Source: Burkholderia pyrrocinia (GTDB lineage: Bacteria > Pseudomonadota > Gammaproteobacteria > Burkholderiales > Burkholderiaceae). From it: DNA of 64,000 bases. The position numbers and the translations under genes were made by a program. The DNA lies in NCBI RefSeq assembly GCF_003330765.1, contig NZ_CP024902.1, positions 3,410,001 to 3,474,000 on the forward strand, written 5' to 3'. Position 1 is the stretch's first letter, and each line of letters opens with the position of its first letter. Positions 34,305-44,494 of this stretch are shown here, piece by piece. The notes below the pieces were generated by a model. The model searched no databases. It was given only the letters and a program-made list of their open reading frames with translations, and had not been told where the DNA came from.

Positions 34305-36290
34305 TCAGTTGAACAGGCCAAGCACGGTCTGGAACAGCGTCGCCGCCGTCTGGATCACCTTCGCGTTCGCCTGGTAAAGCTGCTGGTACTGCATCAGGTT
34401 GGCCGCTTCCTCGTTCTGGTTCACGCCCGACACCGACTGCTGTGCGGTGGTGATCTGGCCGACCAGCGCGGTCTGCGCGGCGCTCGACGACTTGAGCTGG
34501 GTCGCCGTGTTGCCGATGCCGTTCACGTAGTTCGCGTACGCGCCCGTGAGCGTCGTCGTGCCGCTGCCGAGCGCCTTCGCATTGACCAGTTGCGACAGCG
34601 CGAGCGCGTTGGAGCCGTCGCTGGTGCCGCCCGCGTACGGCCCGATCGTGAACGAATCGCCGGTCGCCGGGGCGCCGGACAGCGTGACGCTCACGCCGTT
34701 GAGCGCGCCCGCGGCCGTCCCCGACATCGTCATCGTCGCGCCGGCCGCCGGGTCGTACGGCACGGTGTCGGTCGCATTGTTGATCGTCACCGTCGTCGGC
34801 GGCGTGCCGGCGATCTTCACCGTGGTGCCGACCGGGAAGCCCGACAGCGACTTCGACGCCGCGTCGTAGGTCAGCTTGGTGGTCGGCACCTGATAGCCCG
34901 AGGTCACTCCGCTCAGCGTGATCTTGCCGGTGCCGGTGTTGGTGCTCGCCGCCGACGTGACGGCCGGCGACGCGGCCGCGATCGCCGAGCCGCTCGTCGT
35001 CGCGAGGCCGAAGCCGTTCAGCGCGCCGCGCGTCGGCAGCACGGTGAACGCGTCGCCGGCCTGCATCTGCGGGCCGGTCCCGGTCGAGAAGTCTAGCCCG
35101 CCGAGCGTGACCGGCATCGGCCCTGCCTTCTGGTCGACCACCGAACCGCTCGCACGGTCGGTCAGCGTGTAGTTCGTGCCGTCGTAGGACAGCGTGTAGT
35201 CGCTCGTCGTCGGCTGCGACGCGTTCGCGAACGACACGGACAGCGTCGCGGTGCCCGTATTCCCCTGGTTCGCGTATACGGCCGGGGACGGCGTCGTGAA
35301 CAGGTTGCCGCCCGGGTTGCCCGACAGGTCGATGCCGAGCGCGTTCTGCGCGTTGACCTGCGCGGCGAAGCTGGTCGCGATCGCACCGAGCTGCGCCTGC
35401 GCGGGGTCGAGCGTCTGGCTGCGGAACGCGAGCAGGCCGCCGAGCGTGCCGCCCGACAGCGACGCATCGGGCAGCGCCTGGTTCGGCCCCTGCGGGTTCG
35501 CACCGGCGATCCCCTGCGACACGACGGTCAGCTCGCTCGGGTCCGACTGCGATGTGGCCGTCGCGAGCTGGTAGCTCTTGTCGGCGACGACGAGCGGCTG
35601 GCCGCCCGACAGGAACACGCTGTAGCCGCTGTCGTTGCGCACGACCTGGATGCCGGCGAGGCCCGACAGGTTCGACACCGCGAGGTCGCGCTGATCCATC
35701 AGCTGGTTCGGCGGCTGGCCCTGGCTGCTCGCCGCCGCGATCTGCTGGTTCAGTTGCGCGATCTGCGCGGTGTACGTGTTGATCTGCGACACGGTGCTGG
35801 TGAGCTGCGTGTTGACGCTCTGGCGCAGCGCGTCGTACTGCTGGCCGGCCGCGTTGATCTGGTTGGCCAGCGTCTGCGCATTGCTGATCGCGGTCTGCCG
35901 CACCGACGGATCGGAAGCGTTGTTCGCAATGTTCTGCAGCCCGGTGAAGTAGCTCGTGATCCCGGTCGAAATCCCGGCCGTCGGGCTGCCGATGTAGTTG
36001 TTCAGCTGCGCGACGAGCGTGTACCACGTCGACAGCGCACCGCCCTGCGTCTGCGCGCCGTTCAGCTGGTCGCTCAGGTACTGGCTGTACTGCCGCTGCA
36101 CGGTGACGGTGTTCACGCCCTGCGGCATGTAGCCGCTGCTCGTGTATTGGCCGCTCGCCTCGGCATAGACGGGTCGTTCGACCGAATAGCCCGGCGTCGC
36201 GGCGTTGCTGATGTTCTGGCCGGTCGTCGTGAGGCCCCAGAGCGCGGCATTCAGGCCGCTGACGCCGAGGTTCATGAGTGTGTTGGACAT
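34305..36290 (-). CDS. flgK: Flagellar hook-associated protein 1 (HAP1)
   Basis: 661-aa junction protein placed directly on the hook. The N terminus MSNTLMNLGVSGLNAALWGL with ISNAATPGYSVERP is the axial-family signature, and the C terminus (GVNQNEEAANLMQYQQLYQANAKVIQ) forms the matching helix. The Gly/Thr-rich centre is surface exposed. AGGA is 6 nt before the ATG. A sigma-28 promoter lies 56 bp upstream. Confidence 0.93.
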   Translation of the reverse strand: MSNTLMNLGVSGLNAALWGLTTTGQNISNAATPGYSVERPVYAEASGQYTSSGYMPQGVNTVTVQRQYSQYLSDQLNGAQTQGGALSTWYTLVAQLNNYIGSPTAGISTGITSYFTGLQNIANNASDPSVRQTAISNAQTLANQINAAGQQYDALRQSVNTQLTSTVSQINTYTAQIAQLNQQIAAASSQGQPPNQLMDQRDLAVSNLSGLAGIQVVRNDSGYSVFLSGGQPLVVADKSYQLATATSQSDPSELTVVSQGIAGANPQGPNQALPDASLSGGTLGGLLAFRSQTLDPAQAQLGAIATSFAAQVNAQNALGIDLSGNPGGNLFTTPSPAVYANQGNTGTATLSVSFANASQPTTSDYTLSYDGTNYTLTDRASGSVVDQKAGPMPVTLGGLDFSTGTGPQMQAGDAFTVLPTRGALNGFGLATTSGSAIAAASPAVTSAASTNTGTGKITLSGVTSGYQVPTTKLTYDAASKSLSGFPVGTTVKIAGTPPTTVTINNATDTVPYDPAAGATMTMSGTAAGALNGVSVTLSGAPATGDSFTIGPYAGGTSDGSNALALSQLVNAKALGSGTTTLTGAYANYVNGIGNTATQLKSSSAAQTALVGQITTAQQSVSGVNQNEEAANLMQYQQLYQANAKVIQTAATLFQTVLGLFN

Positions 36291-36345
36291 GCGCGATCCT
36301 GATGAGCCGGCCGCGCTGCGGCCGCCGGGTTGCGTGACTCCCGGT

Positions 36346-36372
36346 ATAACGGCCGCGGATCGAAAAAATTGA
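36346..36372 (-). promoter_or_regulatory. FliA (sigma-28) promoter of flgKL
   Basis: Reading on the minus strand: TCAATTTT, 11 nt, GCCGTTAT. This fits the consensus TAAAGTTT-N11-GCCGATAA in 12 of 16 fixed positions with exact spacing. The start would be near 36338, 48 nt before flgK. Confidence 0.6.
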
Positions 36373-36374
36373 GG

Positions 36375-36410
36375 AAAAAATGCACGCGCGACGCGCGGGC
36401 GCGCGTCGCG
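36375..36410 (-). terminator. Terminator of ycgR, abutting the flgK promoter
   Basis: 10-bp perfect stem (CGCGACGCGC / GCGCGTCGCG) with a 4-nt loop; on the minus strand a run of six T follows after CGTGCA. The T-run ends two bases before the flgK -35 element. Confidence 0.5.
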
Positions 36411-36484
36411 GGTCGAAGCGTCCTGCAACCGGTGCCGGAGGCGGTGCGCGGGCAGCCCGTGCGGGGCCGGCCGCCGCGTGCGCG

Positions 36485-37240
36485 TCAGGCCCGCACGAGC
36501 GAGCGGCGCTTCATCTCGAGCTGCGTGATCAGCCGCTGCAGCGTGTTCTCCGCGCTGCCCGGCAGCGACATGTAGCGAAAGCCGAGCTGGTAGCGCCGCG
36601 ACCCGTTCGGCATCTGCGTCGAACGCAGCGACACGAGCTGCAGGTCGAGCGACAGCTTGCCGTGGCCGGTCAGCTCGAGCTCGACGTCGGGCAGCAGCGT
36701 GCCGACCTCGAGCGCCTCGACGCGTTCGTCGGCCGTGCGCAGCCCCACGCCGCCGAGCGACAGGTTGTGCACCTCGAACAGGAAGCTCTCGCCGTCCGGC
36801 AGCTTGCCGCGGCACAGGAACGGATCGACGATCGGCGCGTCGACCCGGAAATATTCGCGGCGCTGGATGCAGACCAGCACGTCGGGGAAATCGGCGACGA
36901 ACGCGGGCAGCCCCTCGTAGCGCGTCTCGCGCGGCGTGCCCGTGGTGAATTCGACGCGCACGCCCTCCGGCGAGGCCGCGAACGTGCAGTGCGACGCGCC
37001 GAGGATGCCGGCGTTCTGCTCGGACAGCGCGCCCCAGTCGAACGTGAACGTCCGCGCGCCGACGTCGACCTCGAGCAGGCGCGTCACGAGCTGGCCGCCC
37101 GGATACTGGACGGTCAGGAAATCGCCGCGGTTCACGAGGTTGCGCAACTGCACGCCGATTTCCAGCGGATTGCGGCGGGCGTAGTCGGGCCCGGAGTGGC
37201 CTGCATCCAGGCTGGGGTCCGTCGACGTTTCGATATTCAT
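36485..37240 (-). CDS. ycgR: Flagellar brake protein (YcgR, PilZ domain)
   Basis: 251-aa c-di-GMP receptor that slows the flagellar motor. The N-terminal YcgR domain is about residues 25-125. The PilZ domain follows, with the ligand motif QRREYFRVDAP (RxxxR) and NLSLGGVGL (D/NxSxxG), so c-di-GMP binding looks intact. The ATG at 37240 is chosen; the open frame runs upstream through the promoter. It lies between flgJ and flgK but has its own sigma-28 promoter and terminator. Confidence 0.9.
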   Translation of the reverse strand: MNIETSTDPSLDAGHSGPDYARRNPLEIGVQLRNLVNRGDFLTVQYPGGQLVTRLLEVDVGARTFTFDWGALSEQNAGILGASHCTFAASPEGVRVEFTTGTPRETRYEGLPAFVADFPDVLVCIQRREYFRVDAPIVDPFLCRGKLPDGESFLFEVHNLSLGGVGLRTADERVEALEVGTLLPDVELELTGHGKLSLDLQLVSLRSTQMPNGSRRYQLGFRYMSLPGSAENTLQRLITQLEMKRRSLVRA

Positions 37241-37332
37241 GGCTAGCCGGTCTTTCTTGTCATGGGCGCCCGGACAACCGGTGCGCAGTAAAACCGGGTC
37301 AGAACGCAGGCCCGGTCGCAGGTCTCTCACAC

Positions 37333-37359
37333 TTAGCGGCAGTGCTGACCGAAAGTTTA
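37333..37359 (-). promoter_or_regulatory. FliA (sigma-28) promoter of ycgR
   Basis: On the minus strand TAAACTTT, 11 nt, GCCGCTAA: 14 of 16 consensus positions with exact spacing. The start of transcription would be near 37325, about 85 nt before the ycgR ATG. Confidence 0.75.
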
Positions 37360-37396
37360 GATCGAAATGCCGCTTTTTTTCGCGCAAACGTTGAAA

Positions 37397-37423
37397 CCGC
37401 GCGCGGCGGGAAGCCGGGCGCGG
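37397..37423 (-). terminator. Weak hairpin downstream of the flgJ-ycgR boundary
   Basis: Arms CCGCGC and GCGCGG with a 15-nt loop, followed by TTTC only when read on the minus strand. It lies between the ycgR promoter and flgJ, so its role would be minor. Confidence 0.2.
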
Positions 37424-37459
37424 TCCGAGGGGGGCAACAGGCGGCGGCGGGTGGCCCCG

Positions 37460-38443
37460 TCAGCCGATCTGCTGCATGATCGAAATCAGCTTCTTCGCGT
37501 AGTTCGGATCGGTCGCGTAACCGGCCTTCTGCATCCCGTGCGCGAAGCCTTCGACGCTGCGGCTCGCGCTCAGCACGCCCGAGTAGCGCGGATTGTTCTT
37601 CAGCAGGTTCGCGTAATCGGTCATCGCGTGCTCGTACGAGTCGTACGCGCGGAATTTCGCGACCACGCGGCGCGGCGTGCCGTTCACGTACTCGGTCGTC
37701 AGCGCCGACACCGTACGGCCCGTCCAGCCCTTGTTCGCCTTGATGCCGAACACGTTGTAGCTGGTCGAGCCGTCGGTCGCGCGGATCTCGCGCTTGCCCC
37801 AGCCCGATTCGAGCGCGGCCTGGCCGACGATGAAGCGCGCCGGGATGCCGGTCGACGCGCTCGCCGCCTGCGCGGGGCCCGCGAGCCGGTCGACGAATGC
37901 GTCGGCGCCCGGCGCGCCGCTCGCGCCCTTCAGCGGCGGCGTCAGCGCGCTGCCGGCCGAGTAGCCGCGGGCGCCGGCGAGCCCGCCGTTGTTCGCCGCG
38001 TTCGCATAGGCCTTCGCCATCGCGTTCATCGCGGCGAGGCTGCCTTCGTTGCCGGCCGTGCCAAGTCCGCCCGCGCCCATCCCGCCCGCGCCGACGTCGG
38101 CCGCCGTGTCGCTGCCCGCGCCCTGCCCCGCGTTGCGCAGCAGCTGCTTCATCAGCGCGTCGGCGACACCGATCCCGTGCTTCGACATCTGCTGCGCGAG
38201 CTGCTGGTCGAGCATCGACGTGTACATCTTCGACGTATGCGAATCGAACAGCCCGCCGTCGGGCGACGCGTCGCGCATGCTCTTGAGCATCATCTGCGTG
38301 AACATCGCGTCGAACTGGCCGGCGACGGCCTTCGCGCCCGCCTGCGGCGACTGCTTCGCCTGCGCGCGCAGCGCGTCGAACCCCTGCACGTCGAGCGCGA
38401 AGCGCTGCGTGAGGTCGTTCGCATTCGGAAGATTGGCTGCCAT
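37460..38443 (-). CDS. flgJ: Flagellar rod-cap protein and peptidoglycan hydrolase
   Basis: 327-aa bifunctional protein. Residues about 15-110 form the rod-cap domain (GQFDAMFTQMMLKSMRDASPDGGLFDS). After a Gly/Ala-rich linker, residues about 170-325 form the glucosaminidase domain with the catalytic Glu in QAALESGWGKREI and the motif STSYNVFGIKA. It opens the cell wall for the growing rod. Its ATG follows the flgI stop codon directly. It is the last gene of the flgB-J operon. Confidence 0.92.
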   Translation of the reverse strand: MAANLPNANDLTQRFALDVQGFDALRAQAKQSPQAGAKAVAGQFDAMFTQMMLKSMRDASPDGGLFDSHTSKMYTSMLDQQLAQQMSKHGIGVADALMKQLLRNAGQGAGSDTAADVGAGGMGAGGLGTAGNEGSLAAMNAMAKAYANAANNGGLAGARGYSAGSALTPPLKGASGAPGADAFVDRLAGPAQAASASTGIPARFIVGQAALESGWGKREIRATDGSTSYNVFGIKANKGWTGRTVSALTTEYVNGTPRRVVAKFRAYDSYEHAMTDYANLLKNNPRYSGVLSASRSVEGFAHGMQKAGYATDPNYAKKLISIMQQIG

Positions 38444-39628
38444 TTAGATGACCTCCAGGTCGGCGCGCAACGCGCCGGCCGCCTTCATCGCCTGCAGGAT
38501 CGACATCAGGTCCGCGGGCGTCGCGCCGAGCGTGTTCAGCGCCTTCACGACGTCGGCGAGATTCGCGCCGGCCGTCACCATCTTCAGCGCGCCGTTGTCC
38601 TGCTTGAGCTGGATCTGCGACTGCTGCGCCACCACTGTCTGCCCGTTCGAGAACGGCCCCGGCTGCGACACGACCGGCTGCGTGTTGACGACGACCGACA
38701 GGTTGCCGTGCGCGACCGCGCAGCTCTGCAGCGTAACCATCTGGTTCATCACGATCGAGCCGGTGCGCGCGTTCAGGATCACCTTCGCCGCGGCCTTGTC
38801 CGGGCTCACGTCGAGGTTCTGCAGCCGTGCCATGAACGCGACCTGCTGCGCCGAGTCGGCGGGCGCGGCGAGCTGGATCGTGCGGCCGTCGAGCGCCGTC
38901 GCGGTGCCCGGGCCGAAGTTCGAGTTGACCGCGGACACGATCCGCTGCGCGGTGCCGTAGTCCATGTCGTTCAGTTGCAGTTGCAGCACGCCGTTCATCT
39001 GCGCGATCGCGTTCGGCACCCCGCGCTCGACGATCGCGCCGCCGACGATCCGGCCCGCCGCGAGCTGGTTGACCTGCACGCGGCTGCCGTTCGCACTGGC
39101 ACCCGCGCCGCCGACCGCCATGTTGCCCTGCGCGAGCGCGTACACCTGCCCGTCCGCGCCCTTCAACGGCGTGAGCAGCAGCGTGCCGCCGCGCAGGCTC
39201 TTCGCGTTGCCGAGCGACGACACGGTGACGTCGAGCGCCTCGCCGGGCCGCGCGAACGGCGGCAGCGTGGACGTCACCATCACGGCCGCGACGTTCTTCA
39301 GTTGCATGTTGTTCAGCGACGACGGGCCGCCGTTGGCCGATCCGTTGTTGATCGAGATGCCGAGGTTCGCGAGCATGTTCGCGAGCGTCTGCGTCGTGAA
39401 CGGCGTCTGCATCGTCTGGTCGCCCGTGCCGTCGAGGCCGACGACGAGGCCATAGCCGATCAGCGGGTTGTCACGCACGCCCTGGATCTGCGCGAGATCC
39501 TTCAGGCGTTCCGCGTGCGCGGGCGCCGCGCCGAACACGCAGGCCACGGCCGCGAACGCGACGGCGAGCCGCGCGGCGGCATGCGCGCGAGTCGACAGGC
39601 GGTTGAACAGGGTCGTCTGCATCGTCAT
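38444..39628 (-). CDS. flgI: Flagellar P-ring protein
   Basis: 394-aa periplasmic protein that forms the P-ring bushing in the peptidoglycan. It has a signal peptide ending APAHAE, then [31 protein letters not shown], the hallmark start of mature FlgI. Its ATG shares one base with the flgH stop (TGATG); the second in-frame ATG two codons on is an alternative. Confidence 0.94.
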   Translation of the reverse strand: MTMQTTLFNRLSTRAHAAARLAVAFAAVACVFGAAPAHAERLKDLAQIQGVRDNPLIGYGLVVGLDGTGDQTMQTPFTTQTLANMLANLGISINNGSANGGPSSLNNMQLKNVAAVMVTSTLPPFARPGEALDVTVSSLGNAKSLRGGTLLLTPLKGADGQVYALAQGNMAVGGAGASANGSRVQVNQLAAGRIVGGAIVERGVPNAIAQMNGVLQLQLNDMDYGTAQRIVSAVNSNFGPGTATALDGRTIQLAAPADSAQQVAFMARLQNLDVSPDKAAAKVILNARTGSIVMNQMVTLQSCAVAHGNLSVVVNTQPVVSQPGPFSNGQTVVAQQSQIQLKQDNGALKMVTAGANLADVVKALNTLGATPADLMSILQAMKAAGALRADLEVI

Positions 39629-40317
39629 CACCACGGCGCGATGTTGAGGAAGAAGCGCTGCAGCCAGCCCATCGTCTCGGCTTCGTTGATGTAGCCCTTC
39701 GACGAGTATTCGATCTTCGCGTCGGCGACCTGCGTCGAATAGACCGAGTTCGCGCCCGAGATCGTGTTCGGGTTGACGACCCCCGAGAAGCGCACGAATT
39801 CGTTGCCCTGGTTGATCAGCATCTGCTTCTCGCCGCTGACCACGAGGTTGCCGTTCGGCAGCACGTTGGTGACGGTCACCGTGATCGTGCCGTTGAACGT
39901 GTTCGCCGCGCTCGCGCCGCCGGTGGCCGCGAACTTGTTCGCGCCGGTCGCAGACAGGTTCGCCTTCGCGAACAGCCCGCCGAGGAAGCCGGCCGTCGGC
40001 ACGTTGAAGTCGGTGTTGCCCTGCCGGTTCGTGTTCGCGCCCGACGACTTGGTCGCGTTGATGTTCTCCGCGATCATGATCGTCAGGATGTCGCCGATGT
40101 TGCGCGGCCGCTGATCCTCGAAAAGCGGCCGCCCCGCGTAGCCGGGGTTGTAGATCGAGCCGGGCGCCTGCATCGACATCGGCCTCGGCGGCTGCGCCGT
40201 CATCGGCTGCTGGATGATCGGATCGCGCGGGATCTGCGCGCAACCGGCGAGCGCCGCCACCGCGAACGCGCACGCGGCGCGGACGGTGGCTGACGGGAGG
40301 AGGCGAACCTGCTTCAT
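39628..40317 (-). CDS. flgH: Flagellar L-ring lipoprotein
   Basis: 229-aa outer-membrane lipoprotein forming the L-ring. The lipobox is LAGC at about residue 26. Core motifs are [31 protein letters not shown] and the C-terminal [28 protein letters not shown]. Twenty-one bp separate it from flgG. Confidence 0.94.
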   Translation of the reverse strand: MKQVRLLPSATVRAACAFAVAALAGCAQIPRDPIIQQPMTAQPPRPMSMQAPGSIYNPGYAGRPLFEDQRPRNIGDILTIMIAENINATKSSGANTNRQGNTDFNVPTAGFLGGLFAKANLSATGANKFAATGGASAANTFNGTITVTVTNVLPNGNLVVSGEKQMLINQGNEFVRFSGVVNPNTISGANSVYSTQVADAKIEYSSKGYINEAETMGWLQRFFLNIAPW

Positions 40318-40338
40318 GGCGACGACGGGGAGTTCCGG

Positions 40339-41127
40339 TTAGCTCTTCATCTGCGTGACGGTCTGCAGCATCTGGTCGGACGTGGTCACGGCCTTGCTGT
40401 TGATCTCGTAGGCACGCTGCGTCTGGATCATGTTGACGAGCTCCTGCACGACGTTCACGTTCGACGCCTCGACATAGCCCTGGTTGAGCGCGCCCGCGCC
40501 GTTCAGCCCCGGCTGCGACACGTTGGGCGCGCCCGACGACGTGGTCTCCGAGAACAGGTTCTCGCCCCTCGCCTCGAGGCCGGCCGGGTTGATGAAGGTC
40601 GCGATCTGCAGCGAGCCGATCTGCACCGCGTTGCCCGAGCCCGGCTGCGTGACCGACACGACGCCGTCCTTGCCGATCGTCAGCGACTGCGCGTTCTGCG
40701 GCACGGTGATCGCCGGCAGGATCTGGTAGCCGCTCGACGTGACGAGCTGGCCCTGCGCGTTGGTCTGGAACGAGCCGTCGCGCGTGTACGCGTTGGTGCC
40801 GTCCGGCATCAGCACCTGGAAGAAGCCCGCGCCGTTGATCGCGACATCCTTCGAGTTGCCGGTCTGCGTGAGGCCGCCCTGCGTGTACAGGCGCTCGGTC
40901 GCGACCTGCTGCACGCCGGTGCCGAGCTGCAGGCCCGACGGCAGCTCGGTCTGCTGCGTCGAGTTCGCGCCGGGCTGGCGGATGGTCTGGTAAAGCAGAT
41001 CCTCGAACACCGCGCGCGACGCCTTGAAGCCGTTCGTGCTGGTGTTCGCGAGGTTGTTCGAAATCACGTCCATCTGCGCCTGCTGCGCATTCATGCCGGT
41101 GGCGGCGATGTAGAGCGAACGGTTCAC
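40339..41127 (-). CDS. flgG: Flagellar distal rod protein
   Basis: 262-aa axial protein of the distal rod. N terminus [42 protein letters not shown] and C terminus [33 protein letters not shown] are the two family signatures. Length equals E. coli FlgG (260). Confidence 0.95.
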   Translation of the reverse strand: MNRSLYIAATGMNAQQAQMDVISNNLANTSTNGFKASRAVFEDLLYQTIRQPGANSTQQTELPSGLQLGTGVQQVATERLYTQGGLTQTGNSKDVAINGAGFFQVLMPDGTNAYTRDGSFQTNAQGQLVTSSGYQILPAITVPQNAQSLTIGKDGVVSVTQPGSGNAVQIGSLQIATFINPAGLEARGENLFSETTSSGAPNVSQPGLNGAGALNQGYVEASNVNVVQELVNMIQTQRAYEINSKAVTTSDQMLQTVTQMKS

Positions 41128-41161
41128 TTGTAAGGTCTCCTGCGTGGGCTGGCGCGGGCGC

Positions 41162-41920
41162 TCAGCTGAAGTTGAGCAGCTGGTTCGCCGACTGCTCGTT
41201 CTGGTCGGCCGTCTGGATCAGCTTCGACTGAAGCTGGAACGCGCGCGCGTTGTCGATCATCGCGACCATCGCGGTCACCGGGTTGACGTTGCTGCCTTCG
41301 AGCGAATTCGGCGTGACGACCACGGTCGGGTCGGTGTCGGCCGGATTGCCGTCGGCGGTGCGGAACAACCCGTCGTTGCCGCGCGTAAGCGTGGCCGGAT
41401 CGGGATTGACGAGCTTCATCTGGTCGACGATCGCGACCGCCGTCGGCGGGTCGCCCGGCATCAGCGCGGACACCGTGCCGTCCTTGCCGATCGTCACTTC
41501 CGCGTTCGGCGGCACCGAGATCGGGCCGCCGTTGCCGATCACCGGCAGGTTGCTCGCATTGACGAGCTGGCCGTTCTCGTCGACGTGCAGGTTGCCGGCG
41601 CGCGTGTACGCCTCGCTGCCGTCGGCCGTCTGCACGGACATCCAGCCGGCGCCCTGCACGGCGACGTCGAGCGGATTGCCGGTGCGCGTGATCGGCCCCG
41701 GCGCGAAATCCGCGCCGGGCGTCGACGCGAGCACATAGGTGCGGGTCGTCGTCGGGTCGATCGTGCTGCCGTCGCCGAAATTCATCGGCACCGCGCGATA
41801 CGTCGCGAGCTGCGCGCGAAAACCCGTCGTCGATGCGTTCGCGAGGTTGTTCGCGACGATCGCCTGCTGGTCGAGCGACTGCGACGCGCCCGTCATCGCC
41901 GTGTAGATCAGTCGGTCCAT
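41162..41920 (-). CDS. flgF: Flagellar proximal rod protein FlgF
   Basis: 252-aa axial rod protein. The start [34 protein letters not shown] and the ending [33 protein letters not shown] match FlgF. It is slightly shorter than FlgG and precedes it. Confidence 0.94.
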   Translation of the reverse strand: MDRLIYTAMTGASQSLDQQAIVANNLANASTTGFRAQLATYRAVPMNFGDGSTIDPTTTRTYVLASTPGADFAPGPITRTGNPLDVAVQGAGWMSVQTADGSEAYTRAGNLHVDENGQLVNASNLPVIGNGGPISVPPNAEVTIGKDGTVSALMPGDPPTAVAIVDQMKLVNPDPATLTRGNDGLFRTADGNPADTDPTVVVTPNSLEGSNVNPVTAMVAMIDNARAFQLQSKLIQTADQNEQSANQLLNFS

Positions 41921-41940
41921 GGCTGCCGGTTATCCGTGCG

Positions 41941-43182
41941 TCACAGGTTGATGAGCGTCTGGTCGACGGTCTGCTGCGTCTTGATCGTCTGCGCGTTCGC
42001 CTGGTAGTTGCGCTGCGCGGTGATCAGGTTCACGAGCTGCGACGTGAGGTCGACGTTCGAGTTCTCGAGCGCGCTGCCCTGCAGCGTGCCGTGGTTCGTG
42101 CTGCCTGGCGCGGAGACCTGCGGCACGCCCGATGCGGCGCTCTCCGCATACTGGTTGCCGCCGAGGTTGACCAGCCCGTTCGGGTTGTTGAAGTTCGCGA
42201 GCGCGATCTGGCCGAGCACGGCGGACTTGCCGTTCGAGTAGTTGCCGGTCAGCTTGCCGTCGGTGCCGATCGTGTAGGTCGTCAGCGTGCCGCTCGCGAA
42301 GCCGTCCTGCACGAGGTTGTTCACGCCGTCCTTGCCGCCGTACTGCGTCGTGCCGGTCAGGTCGAGCGTGAGGCTCTGCGGCGTCGCCGAGCCGTCGGTG
42401 TTCGGCACGGTGAACTGGAACTGGCCGACCGACGTGGTCGGCGTCGGCGGTGTGCCCGTCGTCGTGCTCTGGATCGCACCCGACGAGTTGAACGTGACCG
42501 TGCCGAGATCGGTCGTGGCGCCGCCCTGGACGCCCGCGTACGCTTCCCACGTGCCGGCCGCCGACTTCGCGAAGTAGATGTTGACCGCCTGCGAACCGCC
42601 GAGCGAGTCGTACACCTGGATCGACGTCGAGTAGTTGGAGGTCGTGGTGTCGTTCGGGTCGAACGGCGTCTTGGTCGGCACCGTATCCTGCGAGTTCAGG
42701 TTGAACTGGCCGGTGATCTTGGTCGTCACGGTCGGCGCGATGTTGTTGGTCGGCGCCTGCAGCGGCACGGTCTGCGCGGTGTTGATCACGCCGCCCGGGC
42801 CCGCCGCGTAGCCCATCAGGTTGCGGCCTTGCGAGTCGACGATGAAGCCGCTCTTGTCGCGCTGGAACGTACCGTCGCGCGAGTAGGTCGTCACGCCGTT
42901 GTTCGACATCTGGAAGAAGCCGTTGCCGTTGATCGCGACGTCGAGCGACGAACTCGTCGTATTGATCGTGCCCTGGCCGAAGTTCTGCTCCACCGAGTTC
43001 AGCGCCGTGCCGATGCCGATCTGCGTGTTGACCGACGTCGCGACCGAGTTCGCGTACATGTCGGCGAACTGCGCGGTGCTCGACTTGAAGCCGACCGTGT
43101 TCGCGTTCGCGATGTTGTTGCCGATCACGTCGAGCGCGTTCGATGCGCCGGCGAGGCCGCTCAGACCCTGTTGATAACCCAT
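41941..43182 (-). CDS. flgE: Flagellar hook protein
   Basis: 413-aa hook subunit. MGYQQGLSGLAGASNALDVIGNNIANANTVGFKSS and the C-terminal NVDLTSQLVNLITAQRNYQANAQTIKTQQ are conserved ends. The middle is Thr/Ser/Gly-rich and exposed. Assembly depends on FlgD, encoded just upstream. Confidence 0.95.
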   Translation of the reverse strand: MGYQQGLSGLAGASNALDVIGNNIANANTVGFKSSTAQFADMYANSVATSVNTQIGIGTALNSVEQNFGQGTINTTSSSLDVAINGNGFFQMSNNGVTTYSRDGTFQRDKSGFIVDSQGRNLMGYAAGPGGVINTAQTVPLQAPTNNIAPTVTTKITGQFNLNSQDTVPTKTPFDPNDTTTSNYSTSIQVYDSLGGSQAVNIYFAKSAAGTWEAYAGVQGGATTDLGTVTFNSSGAIQSTTTGTPPTPTTSVGQFQFTVPNTDGSATPQSLTLDLTGTTQYGGKDGVNNLVQDGFASGTLTTYTIGTDGKLTGNYSNGKSAVLGQIALANFNNPNGLVNLGGNQYAESAASGVPQVSAPGSTNHGTLQGSALENSNVDLTSQLVNLITAQRNYQANAQTIKTQQTVDQTLINL

Positions 43183-43209
43183 TTCGGTCTCCGTTTCGAG
43201 AAAGCTCGA

Positions 43210-43971
43210 TCAGTTGGTAGTGGTGCCGCCGGACGAGGACGAAGCCGACGTGGACGACGTGCTGTTCGGGAAAATCGACGCGACCTGGGTGAGCCCCACC
43301 GTCGTGCCGTTCGACAGCACGAGCCCCGCCGTGCCGTCCGCCTGCTTGATCACGCTCTGTACCTGCGCGGCCGCGAGCACGGTCGGCGCGTAGGTCTTGC
43401 CGTCGGTGCCGGTGTACTGCGCGCTGACCGTGTACTTGCCGTCCGGCAGCGCGTTGCCGGCCGCATCGGTCGGTGTCCAGTTGAACGGCACGGTACCGGC
43501 CGACTGCTTGCCCGCGTTGATCGTGTTGACGACGACGCCCGCGTCGTTCTTCACGGTGATCGTCAGGTTCGACACGTCGCTCGTGAGCGACACGCCGAAC
43601 GGTGACGCCGCGCCGCTCTTCACCGCGACGGCGTTGCCGGGCGCGAGCACGTTGCTGCCGATCAGCAGCGCGGCCTGCGTCTGCTGGCCGGCCGCGAGCT
43701 GCGTCGACAGCGACGTGAGCGACGTGTTCAGCTGCGCAATGCCGCTCACCGTGTTGATCTGCGCGAGCTGCGAGGTCATCTGCGAGCTGTCGACCGGGCT
43801 GGTCGGATCCTGGTTCTGCAGCTGCGTGACGAGCAGCTTCAGGAACGTCGCCTGCAGGTCGCTCGCCGACGTGCCGTTGGTCGACGACACGTTGTTGGTG
43901 TTCATCGTGTCGGTCGGCAAGGTCGACACGTTGGTGCCGCTGCCGCCGATCGTCGTGTTGGAGGATGTCAT
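43210..43971 (-). CDS. flgD: Hook-capping scaffold protein
   Basis: 253-aa hook cap. The N-terminal motif QATFLKLLVTQLQNQDPTSPVDSSQMTSQLAQINTVSGI is the family hallmark. It is followed by FlgD Ig-like and tudor domains. The first 30 residues and last 20 are Ser/Thr/Asn-rich and look disordered. Confidence 0.94.
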   Translation of the reverse strand: MTSSNTTIGGSGTNVSTLPTDTMNTNNVSSTNGTSASDLQATFLKLLVTQLQNQDPTSPVDSSQMTSQLAQINTVSGIAQLNTSLTSLSTQLAAGQQTQAALLIGSNVLAPGNAVAVKSGAASPFGVSLTSDVSNLTITVKNDAGVVVNTINAGKQSAGTVPFNWTPTDAAGNALPDGKYTVSAQYTGTDGKTYAPTVLAAAQVQSVIKQADGTAGLVLSNGTTVGLTQVASIFPNSTSSTSASSSSGGTTTN

Positions 43972-44026
43972 CCTGGCTGGCCTTCTGTCGGAACTGTCGG
44001 GTCTGTAAGGTCGGTCGGCGCGCGGC

Positions 44027-44452
44027 TCACGAGCCGATCGTCAGCGTCTTGAGCATCAGTTGCTTCGCGGTGTTCAGCGTCTCGACGTTGGCCTGGTACG
44101 AGCGCGACGCCGAGATCATGTTCACCATCTCCTGCACCGGATCGACGTTCGGCATCTGCACGTAGCCGTTCGCGTCGGCGGACGGGTTCGCCGGGTCGTA
44201 GGTCGACTTCATCGGCGAGGGGTCGTCGACCACCTTGGTCACGCGCACGCCGCCCACGCCCTGGCCGGACGCGGTGCGCGCGCCGCCGATCGGGTCGGTC
44301 GCGAACACGACCTGCTTGGCCTTGTACGGCTTGCCGTCGGGGCCGGTGGCGCTGTCGGCGTTCGCGAGGTTCGACGCGGTGACGTTCAGGCGCTGCGATT
44401 GCGCGGACAGCGCCGAACCGGCGACGCCGAAGATGTTCATCAACGAAGGCAT
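44027..44452 (-). CDS. flgC: Flagellar proximal rod protein FlgC
   Basis: 141-aa rod protein. [34 protein letters not shown] and [29 protein letters not shown] are the axial-family ends. Size is normal (E. coli 134). It lies 42 bp after flgB. Confidence 0.94.
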   Translation of the reverse strand: MPSLMNIFGVAGSALSAQSQRLNVTASNLANADSATGPDGKPYKAKQVVFATDPIGGARTASGQGVGGVRVTKVVDDPSPMKSTYDPANPSADANGYVQMPNVDPVQEMVNMISASRSYQANVETLNTAKQLMLKTLTIGS

Positions 44453-44494
44453 GGAGGCTCCTTGTGCTTGTGCTCGGGTTCGGAAGCGGCGTGC

